A stretch of DNA of 64,000 bases from Bacteroidaceae bacterium. GTDB taxonomy: Bacteria > Bacteroidota > Bacteroidia > Bacteroidales > Bacteroidaceae. The notes under the pieces are model-generated. The model did not search any database, had not been told where the DNA came from, and worked only from the letters and a program-made list of their open reading frames with translations. The stretch spans positions 1 through 64,000 of the forward strand of contig JAGASY010000004.1 of the NCBI GenBank assembly GCA_017621515.1, written 5' to 3'. Shown piece by piece: positions 18,642-27,657 of this stretch; position 1 is the first letter of the stretch; every line of letters begins with the position of its first letter. The position numbers were made by a program, and so were the translations under genes.

Positions 18642-19700
18642 ATGGCGAAAGACAAAAGAATTGTGTTCATTGTAAATCCCTTGTCCGGCGCAACCGGTAA
18701 GAAGCATATTGTAAAACTTATCGAAGCGCAACTGGACAAGAACCTGTATGACTATGACATTGTACGTACCAACTATGTCGGACGTGCCACAGAAATAGCA
18801 GAAAGTGCTTCGAGGCATGGAGTGGATGTAGTATGCGCCATAGGCGGCGACGGCACAGTAAATGAAACAGCCCGTGCACTCGTACATACCGACACAGCGT
18901 TGTCCATCATCCCATGTGGTTCGGGCAACGGACTGGCACGTCACCTCCACATTCCAACCGACCCTGCAGGTACCATCAATATCATCAATTCTGCGGAAAC
19001 ACGTCTAATGGACTACGGTATAATAGACAAGCACCCTTTCTTCTGTACCTGCGGAATGGGATTTGATGCGCTTGTCTCCATGAAATTCGCCCAATCGGGA
19101 AAACGCGGACCACTGACCTATCTTGAGAATATTCTCAGAAACGGTTTTCAATACACACCCGAACATTATAAGCTTACAATGGAAGGAGAAGACGGAAAAC
19201 AAATCACCTGCAAGGCTTTCATCATATCCTGCGCCAATGCGTCGCAGTACGGCAACAATGCCTACATAGCTCCGAAAGCCTCCGTATATGACGGAATGAT
19301 GGATGTAACCATCGTAGAGCCATTTAATGCCATAGACACTCCGCAAATTGTATTCCAATTATTCAAAGGAACTATCGATCAGAACAATTATGTAAAAACT
19401 TTCAGATGCAGAAAGATACATATCCATCGTTCCGAACAGGGATTTATCCATTATGACGGCGACCCGGTAATGTCCGGAAGCGACATTGACATTGAAATAA
19501 TCCCCAAAGGTTTAAAATGTATCTGTCCTCCTACTGAAGGAGTGAAAGACGTGTCTGAAAATCTGCAAAGCATGATTGTGGAGCATTTTTACACGATATA
19601 CAGCCAATCAGAAGAAATCCTGCAAAACAATTTCAAAAAAAATCAAAGGATTTTCAAAATCAACAAAGACATTATACGTAAACTCGCAAAAAAACGATAG
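18642..19700 (+). CDS. Diacylglycerol/sphingoid-base kinase family protein (YegS-like)
   Basis: A 352-residue member of the DAGK_cat family. N-terminal nucleotide-binding domain: IVFIVNPLSGATGKKHI, then AIGGDGTVNETARAL (GGDGT ATP site near residues 69-73) and PCGSGNGLARHL; the C-terminal beta-sandwich ends with IHYDGDPVMSG. Members phosphorylate diacylglycerol, ceramide or sphingoid bases at the membrane. Its position back to back with serine palmitoyltransferase suggests a sphingolipid or phosphatidate substrate, but the sequence alone does not decide it. About 40 residues with basic and coiled character extend the C-terminus. The gap downstream contains repeat copy C. Confidence 0.85.
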   Translation: MAKDKRIVFIVNPLSGATGKKHIVKLIEAQLDKNLYDYDIVRTNYVGRATEIAESASRHGVDVVCAIGGDGTVNETARALVHTDTALSIIPCGSGNGLARHLHIPTDPAGTINIINSAETRLMDYGIIDKHPFFCTCGMGFDALVSMKFAQSGKRGPLTYLENILRNGFQYTPEHYKLTMEGEDGKQITCKAFIISCANASQYGNNAYIAPKASVYDGMMDVTIVEPFNAIDTPQIVFQLFKGTIDQNNYVKTFRCRKIHIHRSEQGFIHYDGDPVMSGSDIDIEIIPKGLKCICPPTEGVKDVSENLQSMIVEHFYTIYSQSEEILQNNFKKNQRIFKINKDIIRKLAKKR

Positions 19701-19834
19701 CCGATTTACACAGAAAAGACCGAGTTTGCACAGATACAAACTGTATATAATAGATATATAAGGTGTACTTTCAGGTATTTATTATAGGTTATATAGAGAC
19801 CTCCACAGGCTACTTTAAAACAGTCAGTGAATGC

Positions 19835-20665
19835 TCCCATAAAAAATTTTTTGACATCGTTTTTTAGGGATATATTCAATTTTGACAAAATGTCGGAATA
19901 CCTCAACAAGCAGAATCACATTTCACCATTTTTTACACAAATACTTTCCTTTTGATTTTGCCAAATGTTAAAACTTCAAGCTCTCTGGAACGCTTCAAAA
20001 TGAAGCGTGATGAACTTTTGTCGAAGAACGGAGATTTTACGTGCATTTCGTGAAGCCTCCGAGAATTGTGAAATAGTGTTTCATTTTGAAACTATTCTTT
20101 TACATTTGTTTATCTCCGGCGAAGAGTCCTTGGAAAAAAAGTACTAAGTTTTCAAATTTCCAGCGCACTGTCGTCACATTTTCAGCGCACTGTAATTTTA
20201 TTTTCAGTGCGCTACAATTTTAAAAACTTAGTAGTTTGGAGAAAATTTCAGTGCGCTGAAAATAAAAAAACACTGGGAAACAGAGAAAAAGACAGTGGGC
20301 TTCAGTCAAAATGTTAAGAAGTGTATAATCCGCTATTTAGGAAGTGCGTCTAAACAAAAACTGAAAAGTGGGTGAATTTTGGACATGGTTTGGGGACGAA
20401 AACGGTGGATTTGGCTGTAAAATATTAATAATCAATAATTTACAAGACTTTTCAAAATATTCAAAAAATTGCGTCCGGCGCGTTTTTTTGAGCGTTTTTC
20501 GCAAAATTGTATTTATTTGATTATCAATTATTTATCTTGACAGTAGAATTTTCGTCTCTTCATCATCGGCACAAAATCGTTAGAAGTGTTAAATTTTCAT
20601 TTTGGGCGAAAATATCATTTTGTCATTTTGAAAAATGGCATTTTAGCGTGTTTACTTCATGTTGT
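19835..20665 (-). repeat. 0.84-kb interspersed repeat, copy C (full length, inverted)
   Basis: Reverse-oriented relative to copies B and D. From left: outer end CCATAAAAAATTTTTTGA; CGCTTCAAAATGAAGCG at 19991-20007; GTTTCATTTTGAAAC near 20069-20083; 22-bp-pitch array at 20117-20302; block AAGTGTATAATCCGC near 20331; A-tract hairpin at about 20453-20500; CGAAAATATCATTTTGTCA near 20607-20625. It sits between the convergent lipid-kinase and ruvA genes. Short open frames at 20507-20804 are not conserved between copies and are rejected as genes. Confidence 0.9.
20117..20302 (-). repeat. 22-bp-pitch motif array in copy C
   Basis: Motif starts (plus-strand reading): 20117 CGGCGAAGAG, 20139 AAGTACTAAG, 20161 CAGCGCACTG, 20183 CAGCGCACTG, 20205 CAGTGCGCTA, 20227 CTTAGTAGTT, 20249 CAGTGCGCTG, 20271 CACTGGGAAA, 20293 CAGTGGGCTT. 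All steps are exactly 22 bases. The AAGTACTAAG and CTTAGTAGTT motifs frame three GCGCAC motifs as inverted bookends. Confidence 0.9.
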
Positions 20666-20704
20666 AAGTACTTACCAATCCGAATTGAATGGTTATGAAC
20701 CACT

Positions 20705-20800
20705 TGTAGGGATGCACCCCGGTGCATCCGCCTCTATGACATGCTTTTTGCAAGGAAATGGAGACGCAAAGAAGTGGATGCACCGGGGTGCATCCCTACA
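20705..20800. repeat. Perfect 25-bp inverted repeat of GATGCACC type
   Basis: Arms 20705-20729 and 20776-20800 are exact reverse complements; the core of the left arm is GGGATGCACCCCGGTGCATC. The 46-base centre has no motif I recognise. Each arm itself contains the palindrome GATGCACC/GGTGCATC. It lies between repeat copy C and the 3' end of ruvA. It resembles a REP/MITE-like intergenic palindrome or a very stable transcript end. Confidence 0.85.
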
Positions 20801-20870
20801 TTGACAATCAATACATCATATTATTAAAGCGGGTGTACTCACATAACCACTAAAAAACCTCTTAAAGACG

Positions 20871-21473
20871 TCACAACATTTTCAGTGCAAGCTTAATTAC
20901 CCGCTCTACAGGAGCAGACGGTTCGTCCCTCAATATTGCTCTCACGGCTTTCACAACCGGAGCAGGAGGGAAGCCAAGCATCTTGAGTGCTTCTATGGCC
21001 TCATCATGCACTTCACTGTTAGCCACAGTGACTGCCGTTTGCTTGTCTGCAACCAATGTCGGAGCAATGCCGAGAGTTGCCACCTTGTCTTTCAGCTCAA
21101 CAATGACGCGCTGTGCAGTCTTTGTTCCTAATCCTTTTACCGTTTTCAACAGTTTTTCATTTCCTGAAGTGATAATCTCGCATAACTCAGAAGGGGAAAA
21201 TGCAGACAGCATTGTCCGTGCCGTGTTACCTCCAATGCCGGACACACTGATAAGCTGAACAAACAGTTCTCGCTCTTCCTTGGTGGAGAATCCGTACAAT
21301 ACCCACGAATCCTCTCTTATCACTTCATAGACAAACAATCTCACTTCGCTCTTACCCTGAATGGCAGAATAAGTATTCAGCGAAATGTTACACAAGTACC
21401 CCACTCCATGACATTCGACCGTTGCCTGCGCCGGAGTCAGTTCGTCAAGAATACCTCTTACATAATCAATCAT
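20871..21473 (-). CDS. ruvA: Holliday junction branch migration protein RuvA
   Basis: A 200-residue protein that binds four-way junctions as a tetramer and recruits the RuvB motor. The OB-fold N-terminus ([17 protein letters not shown]) is followed by the acidic-pin region and two helix-hairpin-helix motifs ([16 protein letters not shown] and [22 protein letters not shown], the latter written here in part), then a flexible linker and a RuvB-contacting domain ([15 protein letters not shown]). ATG at 21473 is preferred; a Met two codons earlier is possible. ruvB and ruvC are not adjacent. Confidence 0.95.
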   Translation of the reverse strand: MIDYVRGILDELTPAQATVECHGVGYLCNISLNTYSAIQGKSEVRLFVYEVIREDSWVLYGFSTKEERELFVQLISVSGIGGNTARTMLSAFSPSELCEIITSGNEKLLKTVKGLGTKTAQRVIVELKDKVATLGIAPTLVADKQTAVTVANSEVHDEAIEALKMLGFPPAPVVKAVRAILRDEPSAPVERVIKLALKML

Positions 21474-21491
21474 ATCCACTTATTCTTTTAC

Positions 21492-21560
21492 AGCTTGGAA
21501 GTTTATAAATGTCTTAGGCATACACACATTCCGTACCTTCCATTTATAAACAACCAAGCT
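21492..21560 (-). terminator. Hairpin between GH97 and ruvA
   Basis: Twenty-base arms (AGCTTGGAAGTTTATAAATG and its complement with two mismatches) bracket a 29-base loop, directly after the GH97 stop on the minus strand. Confidence 0.5.
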
Positions 21561-21577
21561 CTATAAACCTACAATCT

Positions 21578-23521
21578 TCATTCTGCCACAATCAATGCGC
21601 CTCCATTGGTAGGAACACTGACTGCAACCTTGTTTTTCTTCGATAATTTCATCTGCTTGCAGCTGCCCTGCAACTTATTGTCGTCTGCATACACAGTGAG
21701 ATTTCGTCCGCAATCAAGCGAAGAAAGGTCCACATTCAGTTTGAGCGTTTCTTTCTGTGCATTGATAGCTGCCACGTACCATTTTTCACCGCTTCGACGA
21801 GCAATGACTGCATATTTTCCCGGATAGCCCTCAATGAATCTGACATCATCCCACAAAGTAGGGACGGACTTCATGAAGTTCACAGCCCATTCCGGTGCAT
21901 CAACCAGATTGTTCGGTGCTATGGCAAAATTCTGCACCGGTGCCTGAAACATTACAGCCGTTGCCAATGCAAACACATCGCTTGTACGTCTTGTTTTGCC
22001 GCTCTTATTGTCTTTGCTGTAATGCCTGTTCAATGTGCTTCCTCCGAAATCCATATTGCCAATAGAGTTGCGCATAAACGGGTGTATTGTGGCACATACA
22101 GCCTCTATGTCATTGTCATGCTGACCAAACGAGAGATTTTCACTTGCCCTGACAGCTTCGGCAGAGACGAAGTTTGGATACATGCGCTCCCATCCTCTCG
22201 GTATCGTACATCCGTGATATATCACCATAAGTCCATATTCGTTGGCATCGGCAAGCATGTCTTCATACATCTGCATGGTCTGCTGTTTGTCACTTCCGAT
22301 GAAATCAATCTTCAAGCCTTTTATACCGGTTTTCTTCAGCCATTTCATTTCTTCACGACGTGAGACCAAACGGTGCATCTTGTGCTTCGGCCCTTGAGGC
22401 GCATCATTCCAATAGCCGTTGGAGTTATACCACAAGAACAGTCCTACACCTTTTCCTTCGGCATATTTCGCCAGTTTTTCAATGCCTTCATAGCCAATCT
22501 GAGTGTCCCAGAGCGCATCAACAAGTACGTACTCATAGCCCATGTCGGCAGCAAAGTCAATATACTCTTTTTGCTCTTCATAGTTGCAACTTGCATCCAT
22601 TCGTATGATCCAGCTCCATGTGGCACGTCCGTATTTATAGTCTTGCGAGGCTGCATAAACCGGAGCAACCATATCCCACATAACAGTCGTCTCCACAATC
22701 GGGCGCAGTGTCTTACCGAGTGTAACGGTTCTCCACGGAGTTTCACCCGGAAGAGCCAATCCCGGTGCAGCGGTTCCAACTCCTCCGAACTCTTCTTCTG
22801 TCGGGTATCCCACAGTATAGAGATTGCCGTGACCACCCATCAGTCTGCTGCCACAATATTCTCCGGACAATCCGGTCTCGCAGAGCATCACCCAACCGGC
22901 ATCACCGATTCGGAACAGTGCCGGGAAGGTGTATCCATATCCATCTCCGTTCTTTCCAAGCGGTTCGTCAGTCGTATAAAATGTCTCATAACTCGGTGCA
23001 GTGCGCGCCCATCCTCCCTGCGGTTTCATCTGCGGACAAAGGAAAGAAGTCGAACCTTCAGGGAACAGGAATCCGGTAGCTTCATCCGACACCGTACACG
23101 ACAAACGGTCGCCTATGGGATACATCTTATATTTGAATGCCACATTGTCGTTATCGGCTCTGAATATCACATCATAGATATGTCTTCCCTTGGCATCATC
23201 GAAACTGTATGTAATCTCATTCGCCTCATAGACCACATTGCTTTTCTTTATCGTCTGCAATGAATAGCGGTCTTCCACCTTCTTCACATCCGAAATCTTG
23301 GAGAGTTTCATCTCTCCGGTGAAGTCTCCAAGCGAAGTTTTCAACCCAAGCGGCGAATGTTTTATAAAGGTTTCACCCTCATAGTCTATTGAATACCCCG
23401 GTTTGCCGTTCTCCACAGTCACAACCACTTTTACATTTCCATCCGGGCTGCATAGAGTTTGTGCTAATGCAGCAGGCAAGCACATCATATATAATACACC
23501 TGCCAATGTTGTCTTTTTCAT
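21578..23521 (-). CDS. GH97 family glycoside hydrolase, retaining-type active site
   Basis: A 647-residue secreted enzyme with signal peptide MKKTTLAGVLYMMCLPAALAQ. The N-terminal beta-sandwich runs to about residue 280, then a TIM barrel (ATWSWIIRMDASCNYEEQ; YVLVDALWD) and a C-terminal beta domain. The barrel carries GIKGLKIDFIGSD, with an Asp at the position used as nucleophile by retaining GH97 alpha-galactosidases, so alpha-galactosidase-like retaining chemistry is inferred; alpha-glucosidase SusB-type enzymes lack this Asp. It is not within a SusCD locus and looks monocistronic, with a TACTTTTG-like -7 box on the minus strand (plus-strand 23554-23561) and a hairpin after the stop. Confidence 0.88.
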   Translation of the reverse strand: MKKTTLAGVLYMMCLPAALAQTLCSPDGNVKVVVTVENGKPGYSIDYEGETFIKHSPLGLKTSLGDFTGEMKLSKISDVKKVEDRYSLQTIKKSNVVYEANEITYSFDDAKGRHIYDVIFRADNDNVAFKYKMYPIGDRLSCTVSDEATGFLFPEGSTSFLCPQMKPQGGWARTAPSYETFYTTDEPLGKNGDGYGYTFPALFRIGDAGWVMLCETGLSGEYCGSRLMGGHGNLYTVGYPTEEEFGGVGTAAPGLALPGETPWRTVTLGKTLRPIVETTVMWDMVAPVYAASQDYKYGRATWSWIIRMDASCNYEEQKEYIDFAADMGYEYVLVDALWDTQIGYEGIEKLAKYAEGKGVGLFLWYNSNGYWNDAPQGPKHKMHRLVSRREEMKWLKKTGIKGLKIDFIGSDKQQTMQMYEDMLADANEYGLMVIYHGCTIPRGWERMYPNFVSAEAVRASENLSFGQHDNDIEAVCATIHPFMRNSIGNMDFGGSTLNRHYSKDNKSGKTRRTSDVFALATAVMFQAPVQNFAIAPNNLVDAPEWAVNFMKSVPTLWDDVRFIEGYPGKYAVIARRSGEKWYVAAINAQKETLKLNVDLSSLDCGRNLTVYADDNKLQGSCKQMKLSKKNKVAVSVPTNGGALIVAE

Positions 23522-23602
23522 TCTTTTGTAATTGATTAAGTTTTATCAAAAGACAAAAGTAATATAAATCCTACAAAAAAAGAAAATTTATTATAAGCAA
23601 AA

Positions 23603-23675
23603 GCGCAAAGCAGCGGGGATATAAGGCAACAGGATTAAAATCATCCGTTTACCTTATATCCCCGCTGCTTTGCGC
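23603..23675 (-). terminator. Terminator of the his operon (after FKBP)
   Basis: A perfect 24-bp inverted repeat (arms 23603-23626 and 23652-23675, core GCGCAAAGCAGCGGGGATAT) begins 17 bp past the FKBP stop. The G/C-rich base of the stem followed by A/T makes it a strong end for the histidine transcript. Confidence 0.75.
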
Positions 23676-23691
23676 CTTTAAGAATACAGTT

Positions 23692-24090
23692 CTATCCTAT
23701 TCCCAACAACTCCACCTCAAACACCAAGGTAGAACCTCCGGGTATTCCTGGCTGTGAAAAATTTCCATATCCAAGTTCCGACGGAATGTAAATTTCCCAT
23801 TTATCACCCACACACATTTGCTGCAAAGCAATAATCCAACCTTCAATGAGGTCGCGCAGACGTATTGCCAGCGGTACTCCGCCACGGCTACTGTCAAATT
23901 GCCGTCCGTCAATTGTTCGTCCCGTATAATGAACTGTCACAATATTCTTAGGTGACGGATGTACTCCGTTCTGTTCTCCTGAAGCCAACACTTTATACAG
24001 AACACCTTTCGACAAGGCACATACAGCCTCTTCATTCGCTTTTGCTTTCAACCAATCTTTATTCGCTTTAATATATTCACTTTTCGACAT
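23692..24090 (-). CDS. FKBP-type peptidyl-prolyl cis-trans isomerase
   Basis: A 132-residue protein with the FKBP fold: VTVHYTGRTIDGRQFDSS, GWIIALQQMCVGDKWEIYIPS (in part), LGYGNFSQPGIPGGSTLVFEVELL. No signal peptide is present, so it should act in the cytosol, unlike the larger exported FkpA/Mip-like members. It follows hisB by 29 bp and precedes the strong hairpin, making it the last gene of the his transcript. Why a folding enzyme is carried there is not evident; it may be transcriptional hitch-hiking. The G in the usual EGW position is kept, while several aromatic pocket residues differ, so activity is likely but not certain. Confidence 0.88.
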   Translation of the reverse strand: MSKSEYIKANKDWLKAKANEEAVCALSKGVLYKVLASGEQNGVHPSPKNIVTVHYTGRTIDGRQFDSSRGGVPLAIRLRDLIEGWIIALQQMCVGDKWEIYIPSELGYGNFSQPGIPGGSTLVFEVELLGIG

Positions 24091-24119
24091 ATCGTTTCTT
24101 TATTTTAATGTACATAATC

Positions 24120-25229
24120 TTAAAGCACTCCTTTACTCGAAGGCAACTGGAACTTATAAATGTCACGCTTGACCGCCATACGCACAGCGCGCGCAAAAGC
24201 CTTGAATATTCCTTCTATCTTATGATGCTCGTTCATTCCCTCCGCCTTGATATTCAAGTTCATCTTGGCGGCATCGCTGAGACTCTTGAAGAAATGCAAA
24301 AACATTTCTGTCGGCATATCACCTATTTTTTCGCGACGGAAATCAGCTTCCCAGACAAGCCATGCACGTCCTCCGAAATCAAGTGCCACCTGACACAGCG
24401 AATCATCCATAGGCAAACAATAGCCATAACGTTCTATTCCCCGCTTATCGCCAAGAGCCTTACCGATACATTCACCTAAAGCAATACCTGTGTCTTCAAT
24501 TGTATGATGCTCATCCACCTCCAAATCTCCAGAAACTTGTATCTTCACATCCATGCCCCCATGCTTTGCAATCTGCTCAAGCATGTGGTCAAAGAATCCC
24601 AGTCCTGTAGATATTTCACTCTCTCCTGTTCCGTCGAGATTGATGCTAATATCTATATCAGTCTCCTTCGTGGTGCGTTTTACACTCGCTCTTCGCTCTC
24701 CGGCAAACAGAATCTCCGCAATTCTGTCCCAAGAACTGACAAGCACAATTTCCGGGTCTGAAGCAAGCGGTTCCGGCAAGCGGTCGGCAAGAATCAAAGC
24801 CTTGCAACCAAGATTCTTGGCAAGCTGCGCATCCGTTGCCCTGTCACCAATGACATAGCTGTTCTTCAAATCATAGTCTCCGCCCATATACTCCTCCAGC
24901 ATCGCCGTACCGGGTTTTCGGGTAGGCAGATTATCTTCCGGAAAGGAACGGTCTATCAAGATATTATCAAACTCCACTCCTTCTCCTTTTAGCACATCAA
25001 GCATAAGGTTATGAGTAGGAAAGAAATCCGACTCAGGATAAGAAGAAGTACCGAGACCATCTTGATTGCTCACCATAACAAACTCGAAATCAAGTTTGGT
25101 GCGTACGAAGTTCAAGTTACGTATCACCCCTTGAACAAACCTGAACTTTTCAAAAGAATCAATTTGTTCGTCTTCCGGTTCCACCAGAATAGTTCCGTCA
25201 CGATCGATAAACAAAGCTCTCTTCTTCAT
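24120..25229 (-). CDS. hisB: Bifunctional histidinol-phosphatase / imidazoleglycerol-phosphate dehydratase
   Basis: A 369-residue fusion enzyme. Residues 1 to about 165 form a HAD phosphatase ([16 protein letters not shown] with the DxD nucleophile, [35 protein letters not shown]). Residues about 170-369 form the dehydratase with metal-binding [12 protein letters not shown] and [15 protein letters not shown]. It carries out steps 7 and 9 of histidine synthesis. The start at 25229 is used because it directly begins the HAD domain and lies 4 bp after the hisC stop, implying translational coupling. The fused form is shared with enterobacteria and many Bacteroidetes. Confidence 0.95.
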   Translation of the reverse strand: MKKRALFIDRDGTILVEPEDEQIDSFEKFRFVQGVIRNLNFVRTKLDFEFVMVSNQDGLGTSSYPESDFFPTHNLMLDVLKGEGVEFDNILIDRSFPEDNLPTRKPGTAMLEEYMGGDYDLKNSYVIGDRATDAQLAKNLGCKALILADRLPEPLASDPEIVLVSSWDRIAEILFAGERRASVKRTTKETDIDISINLDGTGESEISTGLGFFDHMLEQIAKHGGMDVKIQVSGDLEVDEHHTIEDTGIALGECIGKALGDKRGIERYGYCLPMDDSLCQVALDFGGRAWLVWEADFRREKIGDMPTEMFLHFFKSLSDAAKMNLNIKAEGMNEHHKIEGIFKAFARAVRMAVKRDIYKFQLPSSKGVL

Positions 25230-25233
25230 CTTA

Positions 25234-26271
25234 TCATCTGTATTTACGCATTGCACTTAACAGTTTCGTATTCTCCTCCACAGTACCAATCGTGATACGC
25301 AGACAACCGCCACACAGCGAGACACGGTTTCTATTACGCACTATAATTCCGTTACGAACCAAATAGTCGTAGATTTTGTCCGCATCATTCACTTTTGCGA
25401 GAAAGAAATTGGCATCTGTAGGATAAACCTTCAGACATACCGGCAAGATGGCAAACGCTTCCATCAAAGACTGACGTGCATCAACAATCATATTGATGCG
25501 CTGATGTATCTTTGTCAAATCAGACAAAGTTTCCATTGCCTTCTCCTGAGTCAGCTTATTGACGTTATAAGGATATTTCACTTTGTTGAACAAAGCGATA
25601 ATCTCCTGCGAAGCAAATGCCATACCGAGACGTATGGCGGCACATCCCCAAGCCTTAGAAAAAGTATTGAGAACCACCATATTCGGATATTGGTCAAGGT
25701 CGAGACGGAAAGGACGCTTCTTCGAGAAGTCTGAATATGCCTCATCTACCACCACTATTCCCTGAAACTCCCGCAGTGTTTTTTCAATCTCTTCCCGCTG
25801 CAAGTTGTTCCCCGACGGATTATTCGGAGAACACAAGAATATCACTTTCGTATTCTCATCACATGCGGACAGAAGATCATCGGCACAGAATTGAAAATTC
25901 GAATCAAATTTTACCTTACGGTATTCCACATCATTGATGTCGGCACAGACTTCATACATTCCATACGTAGGATCAATTGCCACCACATTATCCACCCCCG
26001 GGTGGCAAAAGACACGGAATACAATGTCTATCGCCTCATCCGACCCATTGCCAAGAAATATCCTGTCGGCTGCAACTCCCTTCAAAGGTGCAATCACCGC
26101 CTTCAGCTCTTCCTGCAAAGGGTCGGGATAGCGGTTTATCGGTTTGTTATAAGGGTTCTCATTGGCATCGAGAAACACTTCCGCTTTAACACCTTTATAT
26201 TCATCACGAGCAGAACTGTAAGGTTTCAGTTCCCATATATTCCTACGGACAAGTTCACTTAGTTCTTTCAT
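25234..26271 (-). CDS. hisC: Histidinol-phosphate aminotransferase
   Basis: A 345-residue class I/II PLP aminotransferase that converts imidazole acetol phosphate and glutamate to histidinol phosphate. Seen: [11 protein letters not shown] at the N-terminus, [34 protein letters not shown], and the PLP-lysine motif [14 protein letters not shown] (Lys about residue 210). The length is typical. It sits 23 bp after hisD and 4 bp before hisB. Confidence 0.95.
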   Translation of the reverse strand: MKELSELVRRNIWELKPYSSARDEYKGVKAEVFLDANENPYNKPINRYPDPLQEELKAVIAPLKGVAADRIFLGNGSDEAIDIVFRVFCHPGVDNVVAIDPTYGMYEVCADINDVEYRKVKFDSNFQFCADDLLSACDENTKVIFLCSPNNPSGNNLQREEIEKTLREFQGIVVVDEAYSDFSKKRPFRLDLDQYPNMVVLNTFSKAWGCAAIRLGMAFASQEIIALFNKVKYPYNVNKLTQEKAMETLSDLTKIHQRINMIVDARQSLMEAFAILPVCLKVYPTDANFFLAKVNDADKIYDYLVRNGIIVRNRNRVSLCGGCLRITIGTVEENTKLLSAMRKYR

Positions 26272-26294
26272 TTCTTCTAATATTCATAAAAAAA

Positions 26295-27575
26295 TCACAC
26301 CGTTTCCAGTCTCACAGTCATCGCATTCTTATGCGCATCAAGCAATTCATTTTCCGCCATTATCTCCACAGTTCTGCCGATACTGCGTATGCCTTCCGCC
26401 GTAAGTTCCTGAAAGGTTATCTTGCGTATAAAACTGTCAAGACTCACACCGCTGTATGCCTTTGCATATCCACTTGTAGGCAGTGTATGATTCGTTCCGG
26501 AAGCATAGTCGCCGGCACTCTCACAAGAATAATTGCCAAGAAATACGGAACCGGCATTGACCACTCTTTCTGCAAAATCCATATAATCATCCACAGCCAG
26601 AATGAGATGCTCCGGTGCATATTCATTCACAATGCGCACAGCTTCTTCCCTGTTGCCTACAAGAATCAGCTTGCTCTTCTCCAATGACAAACCTGCAAGT
26701 TCCTTGCGTGGAAGCTGTTGAAGCTGGCTTTCCACTTCTTCCGCCACTTTGCCAATCATCGTCTCACTGGTGGAAATCATCACCACCTGACTGTCCGCAC
26801 CATGTTCTGCCTGCGACAACAAATCGGCTGCCACAAACACAGGATTTGCCGTGTCATCTGCTACGACAGCCACTTCCGAGGGACCTGCCGGCATGTCTAT
26901 AGCCACATCGTGAAGCGAGACCTGCTGCTTGGCCGCCATGACATATTGATTTCCCGGACCGAATATCTTGCTCACCTTCGGCACAGTCTCCGTACCGTAT
27001 GCCATAGCACCTATCGCCTGCACTCCGCCCGCCTTAAAGATTCGATTCACTCCTGCCACACGTGCTGCCACAAGAATTGCCGGATGTACTTTTCCGTTCT
27101 TTCCCGGAGGAGTACACAGAACTATCTCCTTGCAACCGGCAATACGTGCCGGTGTCGCCAGCATCAGCACAGTAGAAAACAATGGGGCTGTACCTCCCGG
27201 AATATAAAGTCCGACCTTCTCTATCGCCACCGCCTTCTGCCAGCACACGACTCCCGGAGAGGTCTCAATCCTTTTACCTTCAAACAGTTGTGCAGAATGG
27301 AACTTTGCAATGTTGGAATGCGCCTGTTCGAGAGCGGCACGAAGTTCCGGAGACACCAGCCTCTCCGCCTCGTCCATTTCATCTTCTGTGACTGCAAGAC
27401 TGTCAAGCTGAACTTTGTCGAATGTATGTTCATATTCTTTTACAGCCTCATCCCCACCCATTCTTACACGCTCAAGCACTGTGCGCACCGTCGCACCCAG
27501 CTCTTCCGCATCCTTGTGCGGACGTTCCAGAAGTTCCTTCAGTTCTTCAGGTTTAGGATATTTTATTATCTGCAT
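26295..27575 (-). CDS. hisD: Histidinol dehydrogenase
   Basis: A 426-residue zinc-dependent NAD enzyme oxidising histidinol to histidine, the last two steps. Family segments: GLYIPGGTAPLFSTVLMLA, AGGVQAIGAMAYGTETVPKV, FGPGNQYVMAAKQ, DMPAGPSEVAVVAD, LSQAEHGADSQ (zinc/catalytic His), NEYAPEHL and GDYASGTNHTLPT. Length is standard. It lies between hisG (82 bp upstream) and hisC (23 bp downstream). Confidence 0.96.
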   Translation of the reverse strand: MQIIKYPKPEELKELLERPHKDAEELGATVRTVLERVRMGGDEAVKEYEHTFDKVQLDSLAVTEDEMDEAERLVSPELRAALEQAHSNIAKFHSAQLFEGKRIETSPGVVCWQKAVAIEKVGLYIPGGTAPLFSTVLMLATPARIAGCKEIVLCTPPGKNGKVHPAILVAARVAGVNRIFKAGGVQAIGAMAYGTETVPKVSKIFGPGNQYVMAAKQQVSLHDVAIDMPAGPSEVAVVADDTANPVFVAADLLSQAEHGADSQVVMISTSETMIGKVAEEVESQLQQLPRKELAGLSLEKSKLILVGNREEAVRIVNEYAPEHLILAVDDYMDFAERVVNAGSVFLGNYSCESAGDYASGTNHTLPTSGYAKAYSGVSLDSFIRKITFQELTAEGIRSIGRTVEIMAENELLDAHKNAMTVRLETV

Positions 27576-27657
27576 AATTTATTTCTTTTTTCCGTTTCCA
27601 AAAGACTTTACAATCCCTTTCATACATATATATAATAGGAAAGAGCATTGCAGGTCG

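Noticed and set aside
20117..20302. Possible CRISPR array from regularly spaced repeats
   Set aside because: The repeated unit is only 10 bp with 12-bp A/T-rich spacers, unit orientation flips, and no cas genes are present.
20507..20804. Two short open frames across copy C and the 25-bp inverted repeat
   Set aside because: They read through non-coding repeat sequence and palindrome arms; no conservation in copy F.
26718..27635. 305-codon open frame opposite hisD
   Set aside because: Antisense to unmistakable histidinol dehydrogenase; composition is His/Arg/Cys-rich as expected of a shadow frame.
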